Source: Candidatus Binataceae bacterium (GTDB lineage Bacteria; Desulfobacterota; Binatia; Binatales; Binataceae). Taken from it: a stretch of DNA of 64,000 nucleotides. This document shows, in pieces, positions 63,926 to 64,000 of this stretch. The translations under genes were made by a program, and so were the position numbers. The notes beneath the pieces are model-generated. The model saw only the letters and a program-made list of their open reading frames with translations. It was not told where the DNA came from and did not search any database. The DNA lies in NCBI GenBank assembly GCA_035308025.1, contig DATGHL010000012.1:1-64000 (forward strand), written 5' to 3'. The stretch's first letter is position 1. Each line of letters opens with the position of its first letter.

Positions 63926-64000
63926 TAATGAGACGTCAGGGTAAAGCTGGGAGCCCTCTGCTTCAGAAGCTAACTCGGAATTACTCCCCTGCCGCGACCC

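Overview
The window reads as chromosomal DNA from a high-G+C, Gram-negative, probably soil-dwelling bacterium. LptD, a LolC/E-type permease, CdsA and PssA point to a two-membrane envelope. The block ilvN-ilvC-psd-pssA-leuA-leuB-usg-truA and the dense set of acyl-CoA and flavin-monooxygenase genes resemble deltaproteobacteria-like soil lineages such as Candidatus Binatota (Desulfobacterota_B). That lineage is an inference from gene content only. No rRNA, tRNA, CRISPR array or prophage was seen.

Layout. (1) 1-3.2 kb is a decayed island of visibly lower G+C: an AraC-type regulator fragment, an IS21-type istA with in-frame stops, and a restriction-modification pair in which the endonuclease is truncated and the methylase is frameshifted and cut short. 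(2) 3.2-13.4 kb is a catabolic region: a repeat-containing secreted protein, two enoyl-CoA hydratase/isomerase-fold proteins, a cyclase-family hydrolase, a MarR regulator with a perfect operator-like palindrome, a Baeyer-Villiger monooxygenase, a luciferase-like monooxygenase and an acyl-CoA dehydrogenase, then a serine hydrolase and an LD-carboxypeptidase. (3) 13.5-19.3 kb (+): alpha/beta hydrolase, folC, lptD and an APH-like kinase. (4) 19.3-29.6 kb (-): MFS transporter, SnoaL-like protein, gyrA, a GIY-YIG nuclease gene enclosed exactly by perfect 60-bp inverted repeats, a small hypothetical gene, gyrB, a DsbD-like thiol reductase and a RibBA-like protein lacking key metal ligands. (5) 29.7-43.0 kb is mixed: enoyl-CoA hydratase, MFS exporter, selA, dodecin, a zinc-ribbon/BON envelope protein, an SCP2 protein, a LolC-like permease, two CoA transferases (possibly a heteromeric pair), a type II pantothenate kinase, rarA and an HU protein. 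(6) 43.2-60.8 kb (-) is a long co-oriented run: rho, rpsB, tsf, pyrH, frr, uppS, dam, cdsA, rseP, tsaB, DUF465, ilvN, ilvC, psd, pssA, a leucine-rich leader peptide with terminator, leuA, leuB, usg-like, truA. (7) 61.2-63.8 kb (-): GNAT acetyltransferase, GFA-domain protein and a DUF1329 protein with a good promoter.

How the genes fit together. The 3.6-11.3 kb set could oxidise and open an alicyclic or terpenoid-like substrate (ketone to ester or lactone, hydrolysis, CoA-linked beta-oxidation) under MarR control. The 43-61 kb run combines translation, envelope lipid synthesis and branched-chain amino-acid synthesis; leuA appears to be separately controlled by attenuation.

The best candidates for something new are the GIY-YIG/inverted-repeat unit (23636-24044), the metal-ligand-deficient RibBA-like protein, the CoA-transferase pair with an Asp-to-Ala nucleophile change, the leuA attenuator with a near-leaderless leader peptide, and the RseP with a large insertion.
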